A stretch of DNA of 64,000 nucleotides from CAZGUH01 sp964529005 (GTDB taxonomy: Bacteria; Actinomycetota; Acidimicrobiia; Acidimicrobiales; Ilumatobacteraceae): NCBI GenBank assembly GCA_964529005.1, contig CAZGUH010000012.1:17007-81006 (forward strand). Direction: 5' to 3'. The notes below the pieces were generated by a model that worked only from the letters and a program-made list of their open reading frames with translations, was not told the origin of the DNA and did no database searches. Numbering within the stretch: position 1 is the first letter of the stretch; every line of letters begins with the position of its first letter. Below, piece by piece: positions 49,859 to 58,223 of this stretch. A program made the translations under genes and the position numbers.

Positions 49859-50341
49859 TCAGCTCACCAGCGCTTGCGTCGCCGTGGACTTCAGCATGGC
49901 ATTCGCCCAGCGCATCTGGCGGAGCGATTCCGGATGGCATCGCTCGGTGAGCGCCAGCAGCTGGCGCTGGCGGGCGCCCTGGGCGGCTTGGCCGAGCAGC
50001 TCCCAGTCGAGGGACACTCCGGCAGCTTTCAGGTGGACCTCGCGAAGGTCGCGGAGCAGGAGCAGCGCCGGTTCACCGCGCCGGCCGACGAGCTCTGCGC
50101 CCTTCTCCCGCAGGCGGCTCATCATCGCCGCCGTGTCGTGCGGCTCGGAATCGAGCTGGACGTCGTAATCGCCGGCGATGGCGGCCAGGTCGCGAACGTG
50201 GCCCCGGCTCCAGCGTGCGAGGTCGCGAGCGACGTAGAAGATCTCGTGGTCGGTCTTGTGGCGATCCGAGACCTGGAGCAGCTCGTGCGCCAGGTCGTTC
50301 TCGGAGCGATGCAACTCGCGGATGGCGAGCCCCAGCTTCAT
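49859..50341 (-). CDS. Helical protein translationally coupled to the molybdenum enzyme
   Basis: 160 residues from ATG 50341, whose ATGA overlaps the stop of the large oxidoreductase gene. Almost entirely helical by inspection: IRELHRSENDLAHELLQVSD, HKTDHEIFYVARDLARWSRG, LLLLRDLREVHLKAAGVSLD and CHPESLRQMRWANAML. His and Glu residues recur on helices (HRSENDLAHE, TDHE, HVRD, EVHL), reminiscent of a ferritin-like four-helix bundle. I do not recognise a named family. The overlap implies fixed stoichiometry with the oxidoreductase, as a chaperone or a small redox subunit (inference). Confidence 0.7.
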   Translation of the reverse strand: MKLGLAIRELHRSENDLAHELLQVSDRHKTDHEIFYVARDLARWSRGHVRDLAAIAGDYDVQLDSEPHDTAAMMSRLREKGAELVGRRGEPALLLLRDLREVHLKAAGVSLDWELLGQAAQGARQRQLLALTERCHPESLRQMRWANAMLKSTATQALVS

Positions 50342-52788
50342 CGTGCGCCCTCCGTCGTCTCGTCGGCTTCGGCGTCGCTGCCTCCGACGGTGGTCGGCAC
50401 CGAGGCATCGAGCGGCCGCGACGCCGTGGTGGTGGGGGCCGGCGCAGGCGTGCCGTCGCTCAATGCGACCACCTCGAGGCGCGCAGCGGAGGTCTTGAAC
50501 AACGGCTGCTTCGAGCACGGGTCCCAGTCGGTGAGCGTCAGCTCGTTCGCCGCCCGACCGAGACCGTCGGGTTCCGAGCCGCTCGGCCGGTCCCAGTAGC
50601 CGTAGTGGAACGGCAGGAAGGCGACGCCGCGGCGGATGCCGCAGATCCGCGCCTTGGCGCTGACCGTTCCGCGCGGTGTCTCGATCTGCATGAGGTCGCC
50701 CTCTGCCGCACCGAGCGCCTCCGCGTCCGGCGCCGACAGCTCGACCCACACGTCGGGTGCAGCGCGGTCGAGTTGCGGGGCCTTGGCGGTCTTCGTGCGC
50801 GTGTGGAAGTGGTACAGCGTCCGGCCGGTGATGAGGCGGAACGGGTAGTCGTCGGACGTCTCCTCGTGCGGGGGCAGGTAGTCGGCCGCCTTGATCACCG
50901 CCTTGCCGTCCGGGTTGAGCGCCTTGTACTCGGTTTCCGACAGCGGCGCGCCGGTCACCAGGTCGCGGCCGTAGCTCTCGCAGACGTCGGGCGCGCTCCA
51001 GAACGCGCCGTCGGCGTAGAGACGCTCGGCGCCGTCGGGGTGATCCTCGTTGCACGGCCATTGGACACCGCTTCCGCCGCGCAGCTTGTCGTAGGTCAGC
51101 CCGGTGTAGTCGCAGAGCTGGCCGCGGCTGCACTCCTTCCACGCCTCGAACGCGCCCTCGGCGTCGCTCCATTTGACCAGCGGCTCGCCGTCCTTGTCCT
51201 TCAGCCCCAACCGGTGGGCGAAATCGACGAGCACGTCGAGATCAGGCCGAGCCTCGCCGGGGGGCTCGACCGCCTTCTCGGAGATGTGGACGGTGCGATC
51301 GACGTTCGTGAACGTCCCGGTCTTCTCACCCCACGTCGCTGCGGGCAGCACCACATCGGCGAGCTGAGCGGTCTCGGTCAGGAACAGGTCCTGGACGACG
51401 AGAAAGAGGCGCTCCTGGGAGAGGATGGAGCGGATGCGCGCCAGCTCGGGGAGCGAGACCGCAGGGTTGGTCGCCGTCACCCACATGAAGCGGATCGAGC
51501 CTTGCTCGGCATAGCGCATCATCTCCATCACGTGCGTCGGTGGGGAGTAATGCGGGATGTTCATCGGATCGACGTTCCACAGCCGCGCCAGATCCTCGAT
51601 GTGAGACATGTTGTGCCAGTTGCGGAACGCCGGCATGTCGCCGTCGGCGCCGCACTCCCGCGTGTTCTCCGCGGTCGGTTGCCCGTTCATCTGGAGCACG
51701 CCGCAGCCGGGCTTGCCGAGCATGCCGCGGATGATGTGGACGTTGTTGACCTGTGTCGCGGCCGCCGTCGCTTGATGTGACTGGTAGAAGCCCTGGAGCA
51801 CGGACGAGAAGAGGCGATCGGCCGTGCCGATCATCTCTGCGGCACGTTGCAGGTCGGCAGCCGGCACGTCGCAGATCTGGGCGACGCGCGTGATCGGGTA
51901 GTCCTGCACCCGCTTCTCCAGCTCTGCGAAACCGACCGCATGGGCTTCCACATACGTCGGATCGAACCAGCCGTTGCGGACCAGCTCGTGCAGAATGCCG
52001 TTCATCAGCGCGACGTTCGTGCTGGGAAGCGGGGCGAGGTGCACGGTGGCATGACGGGCGACCGGCGTGTCGCGCGGATCGACGCACACCAACGCCGGCG
52101 AATCGTTGCCGGCGAGCCGGTCGAGCACGCGGGTCCACAGCACCGTCTGGGTCTCGGCCATGTTGTGCCCGTAGAGGGCGAGGACGTCGCAGTGGTCGAT
52201 GTCGCTGTACGACCCCGGCTGGCCATCACAACCGAACGACTCTTTCAATGCTTCGGCTGCCGTGGCGGTGCACAAGCGCGTGTTGCCGTCGACGTGGTTG
52301 GTGCCGATTCCGCCATGTGCGATCAGTCCGAGGGTGTAGTACTCCTCGAGGAACAGCTGTCCACTGGTGTAGAAGCTGATCGCCGACGGTCCCTGCTCGT
52401 CGAGGAGGTCGCGGACGCGTTGCACGATGCGCCCCATCGCGGTGTCCCAGTCCGTTTCCACCAGCGTCCCGTTCTGGCGCACGAGCGGTCGCGTCAGGCG
52501 ATCTCTCGCATTGTTCGCCTGCCATCCGAAGAGATCCTTGGGGCCCAGGCGGCCGTGGTTCACCCGATCGACGGCGCGTCCTCGCACCCCGACGATGCGG
52601 CCGTCCTTGACCGCGATGTCGAGCCCGTCACCGTTGCTGTGCAGGATCGTCGCGCTCTGCACCCAGCGCTCGACGTCCGCTTCGTGCAGCCCCGGCTCCA
52701 AGAACATGTCCACCCGCACCGGCCACCGCTCGCCCCGCTCGTACGGCGTCCGTGTCCCCCATGGCTCGGCAATCCGATCGATTCGCAC
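50338..52788 (-). CDS. NasA-like molybdopterin oxidoreductase lacking the 4Fe-4S cysteines
   Basis: 816 residues from GTG 52788, with GAGGAGG just upstream. The fold is that of bis-MGD enzymes: SAISFYTSGQLFLEEYYT, DVLALYGHNMAETQTVLW, PTAENTRECGADGDMPAFRN, ADVVLPAATWGEKTGTFTN and the C-terminal barrel FRLITGRTLYHFHTRTKT. Cys173 in VDGNTRLCTATAAEA is the predicted Mo ligand, as in assimilatory nitrate reductases (NSRLCMSSAV). At residues 44-60 the usual C-x2-C-x3-C is replaced by Thr47, His50 and Asp54, and the fourth cysteine position reads RLGPKDL. The enzyme therefore probably carries Mo but no N-terminal cluster. There is no signal peptide. Nitrate or formate as substrate is undecided. Confidence 0.88.
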   Translation of the reverse strand: MRIDRIAEPWGTRTPYERGERWPVRVDMFLEPGLHEADVERWVQSATILHSNGDGLDIAVKDGRIVGVRGRAVDRVNHGRLGPKDLFGWQANNARDRLTRPLVRQNGTLVETDWDTAMGRIVQRVRDLLDEQGPSAISFYTSGQLFLEEYYTLGLIAHGGIGTNHVDGNTRLCTATAAEALKESFGCDGQPGSYSDIDHCDVLALYGHNMAETQTVLWTRVLDRLAGNDSPALVCVDPRDTPVARHATVHLAPLPSTNVALMNGILHELVRNGWFDPTYVEAHAVGFAELEKRVQDYPITRVAQICDVPAADLQRAAEMIGTADRLFSSVLQGFYQSHQATAAATQVNNVHIIRGMLGKPGCGVLQMNGQPTAENTRECGADGDMPAFRNWHNMSHIEDLARLWNVDPMNIPHYSPPTHVMEMMRYAEQGSIRFMWVTATNPAVSLPELARIRSILSQERLFLVVQDLFLTETAQLADVVLPAATWGEKTGTFTNVDRTVHISEKAVEPPGEARPDLDVLVDFAHRLGLKDKDGEPLVKWSDAEGAFEAWKECSRGQLCDYTGLTYDKLRGGSGVQWPCNEDHPDGAERLYADGAFWSAPDVCESYGRDLVTGAPLSETEYKALNPDGKAVIKAADYLPPHEETSDDYPFRLITGRTLYHFHTRTKTAKAPQLDRAAPDVWVELSAPDAEALGAAEGDLMQIETPRGTVSAKARICGIRRGVAFLPFHYGYWDRPSGSEPDGLGRAANELTLTDWDPCSKQPLFKTSAARLEVVALSDGTPAPAPTTTASRPLDASVPTTVGGSDAEADETTEGAR

Positions 52789-52929
52789 CCGACCTCCTCA
52801 ACGCATGCGCACCGTGCATCTGCCACTACCCGCCAGCGCCGTCTCCCACACGGGCGCGCCACGGGACGCGTGCCGGCGCTCGGTCGTGCTCGTCGCCTAC
52901 GACCTCTGCGCACGGGGTACGGGCTCACC

Positions 52930-53460
52930 GTGCGAACGACCGCCACGGATCACGAGGCAGCCACTGGCCGAGAGGCGACATCGGGGTGGCGGCTGGGCCG
53001 GCGGGCTCGTCACTGGGTGCTCACCGTGCACGTGGCCGTGTCGGTGGGGCTGCTCGGCGACTCCGCCGGGTTCCTCGCCGTGGCGATCCGCCATGCCCGC
53101 GCGGACAGCTCGGCCGTGCGGGACGAGACACGGGAGGTGCTGAAGCTGTTCGCGACCTGGTTCGGGATCCCGCTCAGCTTCCTCGCCTTGCTGAGCGGAC
53201 TCGCGCTCGGACTCGGCACCCGCTGGGGCGTGTTCCGCTACCCCTGGGTGATCGCCAAGCTCGGGCTCATCGTCACCGTGATCGCGGTCGGGGCGCTCGT
53301 GTTCCGACCACTGCTGTTCGACAGCGCGACCGACGACGGCGCCTTGATCGCCGGCGCCGCCTGGGACGTCGCCGCCCTGGCCGTCGCCACTGTCTTCGGC
53401 GTCTTCAAACCCGGCCGACCTCTGCGCGGCTCACGGCACACCGCCGCGCACGACGCCTGA
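52930..53460 (+). CDS. Small integral membrane protein, four predicted helices
   Basis: 176 residues from GTG 52930. Hydrophobic segments at about 31-52 (WVLTVHVAVSVGLLGDSAGF), 77-97 (FATWFGIPLSFLALLSGLAL), 108-128 (WVIAKLGLIVTVIAVGALVF) and 140-160 alternate with charged loops. It resembles DUF2269-type membrane proteins in size and spacing, but I cannot assign it firmly. The start is uncertain: the reading frame stays open upstream. It is divergent from the molybdenum enzyme and overlaps the opposing flavoprotein gene by 30 bases at its 3' end. Confidence 0.6.
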   Translation: MRTTATDHEAATGREATSGWRLGRRARHWVLTVHVAVSVGLLGDSAGFLAVAIRHARADSSAVRDETREVLKLFATWFGIPLSFLALLSGLALGLGTRWGVFRYPWVIAKLGLIVTVIAVGALVFRPLLFDSATDDGALIAGAAWDVAALAVATVFGVFKPGRPLRGSRHTAAHDA

Positions 53461-54402
53461 GACGCTCCGGTCCTGCTCGTCGCGCAGCGCGATGTCGACG
53501 TCCTCCCGAACGAGATCGGCGTTGATCGCGATCGCCGCGGCGGAGCCAGCTCCGGCCGACGTGATCACCTGCGCGCGAGGATCGACGGCGTTGCCGGCAG
53601 CCCACACGAGGGGATTGGTGGTGCGCCCAGTGGCATCGGCGACGGCGAAGCCGGCGCCGTCGGTGTCGTACGCGAGCGATGCGGCGAGTCCGTCGTCGTG
53701 GGGGACATTGCCGGGCCGCACGAACACCGCAGCCCGGGCGACGATGCGTTCGCCGTCGATCTCGACGCCGGACAGAGCGTCGGCGATCACGAGACGCGTC
53801 ACGGCGCCGGCCTCGACAGTGATCCCGCGCGCCGCGAGTTGGCGGCGTTCGTCGTGGTCGAGCCGGTAGGTGTGCTCGAAGAACACGACGTCGTCGGACC
53901 ACTGCCGCACGAGCAGGGCGTGCTCGACCGAGCCGGGCAGCGTGCCGAGCACGCCGAGCGGCTGGTCGCGGACTTCCCAACCGTGGCAGTACGGGCAGTG
54001 CAGCAGGTCCTTTCCCCAACGCTCCCGCACACCCGGGATGTCGGGGAGGTGATCCGTGACGCCGGTGGCGACGAGCACCCGCCGTGCGCGCAGGGTGCGG
54101 CCGCTGGCGACCACGACCTCGAGGTCGGGTGTCGCGCTCACCACGCGGTCGTCGACGACCTCCACGCCGTAGCCCGCCACCTCGCGCCGTCCGACGGCCA
54201 GCAATTCTGCCGGCGGCATCCCGTCGCGCGAGAGGAATCCCTGCATGTGCGCGGCGGGCGCGTTGCGCGGGTGTCCGGCGTCGATCACCGCGACCCTGCG
54301 ACGGGCCCGGCCGAGGACGAGCGCGGCGCTGAGGCCAGCGGCGCCGCCGCCGACGACGATCACGTCGTAGAGGGGGGAGGGGTCGGTGCTCTTGTCGTTC
54401 AT
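53431..54402 (-). CDS. Thioredoxin reductase-like FAD/NAD(P) oxidoreductase
   Basis: 323 residues from ATG 54402, with GGAGG 8 bases upstream. The FAD Rossmann motif is VIVVGGGAAGLSAALVLGRA. The redox disulfide is HCPYCHGWEV (CPYC) near residue 135. The NAD(P) motif is degenerate (PLGVLGTLPGSVEHALLV). VWAAGNAVDPRAQVITSAGAG is the second FAD block. Known relatives reduce thioredoxin-like partners or act in dithiol natural-product steps; the partner here is unknown. It is divergent from an XRE-cupin regulator, which may control it. Confidence 0.85.
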   Translation of the reverse strand: MNDKSTDPSPLYDVIVVGGGAAGLSAALVLGRARRRVAVIDAGHPRNAPAAHMQGFLSRDGMPPAELLAVGRREVAGYGVEVVDDRVVSATPDLEVVVASGRTLRARRVLVATGVTDHLPDIPGVRERWGKDLLHCPYCHGWEVRDQPLGVLGTLPGSVEHALLVRQWSDDVVFFEHTYRLDHDERRQLAARGITVEAGAVTRLVIADALSGVEIDGERIVARAAVFVRPGNVPHDDGLAASLAYDTDGAGFAVADATGRTTNPLVWAAGNAVDPRAQVITSAGAGSAAAIAINADLVREDVDIALRDEQDRSVSGVVRGGVP

Positions 54403-54446
54403 CGTTCGTACCTCCGGTGGCAGAGTGCGCCACGGTCGAACGGGGA

Positions 54447-54460
54447 GCAACATTTGTTGC
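54447..54460. promoter_or_regulatory. Palindromic operator candidate between flavoprotein and XRE-cupin genes
   Basis: GCAACA-TT-TGTTGC is a perfect 6+2+6 inverted repeat in the 89-base divergent gap, 32 bases before the XRE start and 45 bases before the flavoprotein start. The XRE-cupin regulator is the obvious candidate to bind it. Confidence 0.5.
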
Positions 54461-54491
54461 CGGTTCTGGGAATTCGTAGTTCAATCTGCGC

Positions 54492-55088
54492 GTGGGCACG
54501 TCGGCGGAGATCGCGAGCGTCGTGGCGCAGGTCGGCGAGCGGCTGCGTCACATCAGGACGCAGCGCAGCGTGACACTCGTGCAGCTGTCGGCGGCGACCG
54601 GGATCTCGAAGAGCACGCTGTCGCGGCTCGAGTCGGGCCAACGCAAGCCCAGTCTCGAGCTGCTGCTGCCGATCGCGCAGGCACACGGCATCCCTCTCGA
54701 CGAGCTCGTCGGCGCGCCGGAGGTCGCCGATCCACGGATCCGTCCGCGGCCGCAGAAGCGGGGATCCAGGGTCGTGGTGCCGCTGACGCAGCAACCGCGC
54801 GGGATGCATGCGTGGAAGGTGGTGATCCCGCCGGAACGCCGTGAACCCGAGCTGCGCTCGCACGATGGCTACGAATGGCTGTACGTGCTGAGCGGTGAGT
54901 TGCGACTGTTGCTCGGAGGGCACGACATCACGATGACCGCCGGAGAGGTCGCCGAGTTCGACACCAACGTGCCCCACTGGTTCGGGGCCGCCGGCACACG
55001 GCCGGTCGAGATCCTCAGCTTGCTCGGCAAGCAGGGCGAGCGCGCGCACGTTCGCGCTCGACCGCGCCGCACGAACGGCGACCGATGA
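54492..55088 (+). CDS. XRE-family regulator with cupin domain
   Basis: 198 residues from GTG 54492. The helix-turn-helix is LRHIRTQRSVTLVQLSAATG plus SKSTLSRLESGQRKPSLELL (about 18-65). The C-terminal cupin (about 105-185) shows SHDGYEWLYVLSGELRLLLGG and EVAEFDTNVPHWFGAAG, the double-stranded beta-helix with His/Glu positions for a metal or small ligand. Such proteins sense metabolites. It overlaps the LuxR gene by ATGA, so the two regulators are made together. Confidence 0.9.
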   Translation: MGTSAEIASVVAQVGERLRHIRTQRSVTLVQLSAATGISKSTLSRLESGQRKPSLELLLPIAQAHGIPLDELVGAPEVADPRIRPRPQKRGSRVVVPLTQQPRGMHAWKVVIPPERREPELRSHDGYEWLYVLSGELRLLLGGHDITMTAGEVAEFDTNVPHWFGAAGTRPVEILSLLGKQGERAHVRARPRRTNGDR

Positions 55089-57796
55089 CATCGACGCGCA
55101 GCACAGCAAGCGAGCACACGCTGCTGGCGACGAAACTGCATGTGCCTCGGCGCAGGCGCGACTCAGTTCGGCGGGACCGCCTGATCGATCGGCTCGCGGC
55201 GACCAGCGACGCGTCGCTGACGCTGATCTCCGCTCCCGCCGGTTTCGGGAAGACGACGCTGCTCGCCGACTGGCTCGGCGCTGAGGGCGACGGCAACGGG
55301 GCGATCGCCTGGCTCGCCTTGGACGAGTCGGACAACGATCCCGGCGCGTTCTGGATGTACGTGATCGCTGCGGTCCAGCGCGCAGCGCCCGATGTCGGGG
55401 CCGCCGCGTCGACGGTCTTGCAATCGTCGCAACCCAGCACCGCGGTCGTGGCCGCGCTCGTCAACCATCTGCACGATCATCCCGGCCGCATCGTGCTCGT
55501 CCTCGACGACTACCACGCCATCCAGTCGACCGACGTGCACGCATCGGTCGCGCACCTCGTCGATCACGCTCCGCCGTCGTTGCGTCTCGTCCTCGCCAGT
55601 CGCTCCGATCCTCCGTTCCCGCTCGCACGCCTGCGTGCGCGCAGGCAGCTGGTGGAGATCCGCGCCAGTGACCTGCGCTTCACGCACGGCGAATCAGCGA
55701 GGTACCTCAACGACACGATGGGTCTCGGGCTCGGTGACGGAGACATCGACTCGCTGGGGACGAGAACCGAGGGATGGATCGCCGCGCTCCAGCTCGCTGC
55801 GCTGTCGCTCCAGGGACGTGACGACGCGGACCGGTTCATCGCCAACTTCGCCGGAGACGACCGCTTCGTCGTCGACTACCTCGTCGAGGAGGTGCTCGAT
55901 CGTCAGCCCGATGCCACCCGGCGGTTCCTCTTGCACACCGCGGTGCTCGACCGCTTGACGGGCAGCCTCTGCGACGCGGTGACCGAATCGACCGGGGGCC
56001 GAGCGATGCTCGAGCAACTCGATCGTGCGAACCTCTTCCTCGTCCCCCTCGACGACCGGCGGTACTGGTACCGCTATCACCATCTGTTCGCCGACGTCCT
56101 GCGCGCCCGGCTGGGTGACGAGGACCCGGCGATCGTCCGCGACCTCCACCGTCGCGCCAGCCGGTGGTTCGCAGACAACGACGAGCCCGCTGCCGCGGTC
56201 GAGCACGCCATGTCCGGCCGGCACGTCGACGACGCCGCGCGCCTCATCGAACTCGCCGCGCCCGCCCTGCGCCGCACCCGCCAGGAAGGCACGCTCCGCC
56301 GATGGTTGGAAGCACTGCCCGACGAGACGTTCACCGACCGCCCCGTTCTGGCCATCGCCCTCGTGGGCGCTCGCATGGCAACCGGCGACGTCACCGGCGT
56401 CGAGCCGCTGCTCGAGATCGTGGAAGCCGCGCTCGCGCGACCGGCGGCGGCGTCCACGGTGTTCGACCGCGAGATGTTCGACGGGCTGCCCGCACAGGTC
56501 GCCGTGCAGCGCGCCGGGCTCGCCCTGCTCGGCGGCGACCTCGACGGCACGATCATGCACGCGTCGCGCGCGCTCGGGCTCGTCGCGCAGACCGATCACC
56601 TCCGCCGGGCCGCCGCCACGGCGTTGCTCGGGCTTGCCCACTGGACGGCAGGAGAGCTCGACGACGCGGTCCGGCACTACACCGATGCGATCGCCGGCCT
56701 CGTCGCCGCCGACCACCTGCCCGACATGCTCGGCTGCTCCTTGGCGCTGGGCGACATCCTGATCGCCCAAGGCAAGCTCTCTTCTGCGAAGCTCACGTTC
56801 GACAGCGGCTTGCAATGCACGATCGAGCATCCGGGTCTGCGCGGCGCGGCGGACATGCACGTGGGGTTGAGCGAGGTGCTGATCGAACGCAACGAGCTCG
56901 ACGCGGCGGCGCGCCATCTGGCGATCAGCGATGAGCTCGGCGAGTCCGCCGGCCTTCCGCAATACGCCTACCGCTGGCGCGTCGTCATGGCCCGGCTGTG
57001 TCGCGCCCGGGGAGACCTCGAGCGCGCGCTCCAGCTGATCGACGAAGCAGCCCCGCGATACGACACCGATTTCTCACCGCCCGTCCGCCCCATCGCCGCG
57101 ATCCGCGCCCGCGTCCAACTCGGCGGCGAAGACCTCGGCGGGGCGCTCGCCTGGGCAGCCGCGAGCGGGCTCACACCCGGCGACGAGTTGAGCTACGTGC
57201 GCGAGTACGAACACATCACGCTCGCCCGCGCCCTCATCGCCCGCCACGACACCGAGCGCGCCTCCACCATCGACGACGCGATCGCGCTGCTCGACCGCCT
57301 TCTGGCTGCCGCGCTCACCGGTGGCCGAACGGGAAGCGCGATCGAGATCCTCATCCTCCAGGCCGCCGCTCGCCACGCCGCGGGCGACACGCCGGCTGCC
57401 GTCGCCGCGCTGGAGGACGCGCTGGGGCGCGCCGAGCCCGAGGGTCATGTCCGAATGTTCCTCCACGCTGGGCCAACAGTGACCGCGCTCCTCCGGTCCA
57501 TCGCGTCCCGCCGGTCGGCCACACCGCACGCCCGCCGTGTTCTGGCCGCAGTGGACGCGACCGCCGAACCGGCAACGGCCCCAGCGCCACCCGCCGCCAC
57601 GCTGATCGACCCGTTGAGCGCGCGCGAACTCGACGTGCTGCGTCTGCTGCGCACGGACCTCAGTGGCCCGGCCATCGCCCGAGAGCTCCACGTCTCGCTG
57701 AACACGTTGCGAACCCACACGAAGAACATCTTCACCAAGCTCGACGCCACCAGCCGGCGCGAAGCGCTGCGCCGCGCCGCAGAGCTCGGCCTCTGA
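55085..57796 (+). CDS. MalT/LAL-type LuxR transcriptional activator
   Basis: 903 residues. The N-terminal ATPase has Walker A SAPAGFGKTTLLADWL (about 55), IVLVLDDYHAIQS as the Walker B region and LVLASRSDPPFPLARLRARR. Helical winged-helix and TPR-like repeats span about 330-820. The C-terminal LuxR helix-turn-helix is SARELDVLRLLRTDLSGPAI, then ARELHVSLNTLRTHTKNIF. The family couples ATP and an inducer to activation of transport or catabolic genes. It is translationally coupled to the XRE-cupin gene. The downstream DUF4386/ABC operon is a plausible target. Confidence 0.93.
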   Translation: MTSTRSTASEHTLLATKLHVPRRRRDSVRRDRLIDRLAATSDASLTLISAPAGFGKTTLLADWLGAEGDGNGAIAWLALDESDNDPGAFWMYVIAAVQRAAPDVGAAASTVLQSSQPSTAVVAALVNHLHDHPGRIVLVLDDYHAIQSTDVHASVAHLVDHAPPSLRLVLASRSDPPFPLARLRARRQLVEIRASDLRFTHGESARYLNDTMGLGLGDGDIDSLGTRTEGWIAALQLAALSLQGRDDADRFIANFAGDDRFVVDYLVEEVLDRQPDATRRFLLHTAVLDRLTGSLCDAVTESTGGRAMLEQLDRANLFLVPLDDRRYWYRYHHLFADVLRARLGDEDPAIVRDLHRRASRWFADNDEPAAAVEHAMSGRHVDDAARLIELAAPALRRTRQEGTLRRWLEALPDETFTDRPVLAIALVGARMATGDVTGVEPLLEIVEAALARPAAASTVFDREMFDGLPAQVAVQRAGLALLGGDLDGTIMHASRALGLVAQTDHLRRAAATALLGLAHWTAGELDDAVRHYTDAIAGLVAADHLPDMLGCSLALGDILIAQGKLSSAKLTFDSGLQCTIEHPGLRGAADMHVGLSEVLIERNELDAAARHLAISDELGESAGLPQYAYRWRVVMARLCRARGDLERALQLIDEAAPRYDTDFSPPVRPIAAIRARVQLGGEDLGGALAWAAASGLTPGDELSYVREYEHITLARALIARHDTERASTIDDAIALLDRLLAAALTGGRTGSAIEILILQAAARHAAGDTPAAVAALEDALGRAEPEGHVRMFLHAGPTVTALLRSIASRRSATPHARRVLAAVDATAEPATAPAPPAATLIDPLSARELDVLRLLRTDLSGPAIARELHVSLNTLRTHTKNIFTKLDATSRREALRRAAELGL

Positions 57797-57884
57797 AGCC
57801 CTCACCGAAGCGAGCCCGGGCGCAGGGCGGCGGCGATGCGTGTGCGTCGACCTGCATCTTCGCGGAATCACCAGGTGTAATCAC

Positions 57885-57895
57885 CACATGATGTG
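57885..57895 (+). promoter_or_regulatory. Palindrome in the promoter of the transporter operon
   Basis: CACAT-G-ATGTG is a perfect palindrome 37 bases before the GTG of the next gene and upstream of its -10 hexamer TACGTT (57920-57925), about where an activator such as the adjacent LuxR protein could bind. Confidence 0.35.
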
Positions 57896-57931
57896 AGGCG
57901 CGCTCACCAGGTCGATTCGTACGTTGCCCCC

Positions 57932-58222
57932 GTGACCGCACACGACCGCAGCGACGACGACACCGCCGCCATCACGCCACGCAGTCACGCCGCCGAGCAG
58001 CACTACGAGATCACCGTGAAAGGCCACCTGACTCCTCGTTGGTCGACGTGGTTCGACGGACTCCAGATCACCCGCACTGCCGACGGGACCACCGTCATCA
58101 GCGGTCCGATCGTCGACCAGGCAGCGCTGCACGGCCTGCTGCACAAGCTCCGCGACCTGGGCATCCCGCTGATCTCGCTGACGACCACACCCGCACCCGA
58201 CACCCATCCCGAAAGGCCCTGA
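57932..58222 (+). CDS. Small conserved protein of unknown function
   Basis: 96 residues from GTG 57932, chosen because TACGTT stands 6 bases before it (leaderless pattern); a GTG at 57893 is an in-frame alternative. YEITVKGHLTPRWSTWFDGL and TTVISGPIVDQAALHGLLHK, then LRDLGIPLISLTTTP, give an alternating beta-alpha pattern. Similar short proteins accompany LuxR/DUF4386 genes in other Actinobacteria (recollection, not searched). The DUF4386 gene starts 1 base after the stop. Confidence 0.7.
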   Translation: MTAHDRSDDDTAAITPRSHAAEQHYEITVKGHLTPRWSTWFDGLQITRTADGTTVISGPIVDQAALHGLLHKLRDLGIPLISLTTTPAPDTHPERP

Positions 58223-58223
58223 C

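Noticed and set aside
51847..53460. A 537-codon plus-strand protein ending in the small membrane protein
   Set aside because: Codons before about 52,930 are antisense to the molybdenum enzyme and have shadow composition. Only the last 176 residues contain believable membrane helices.
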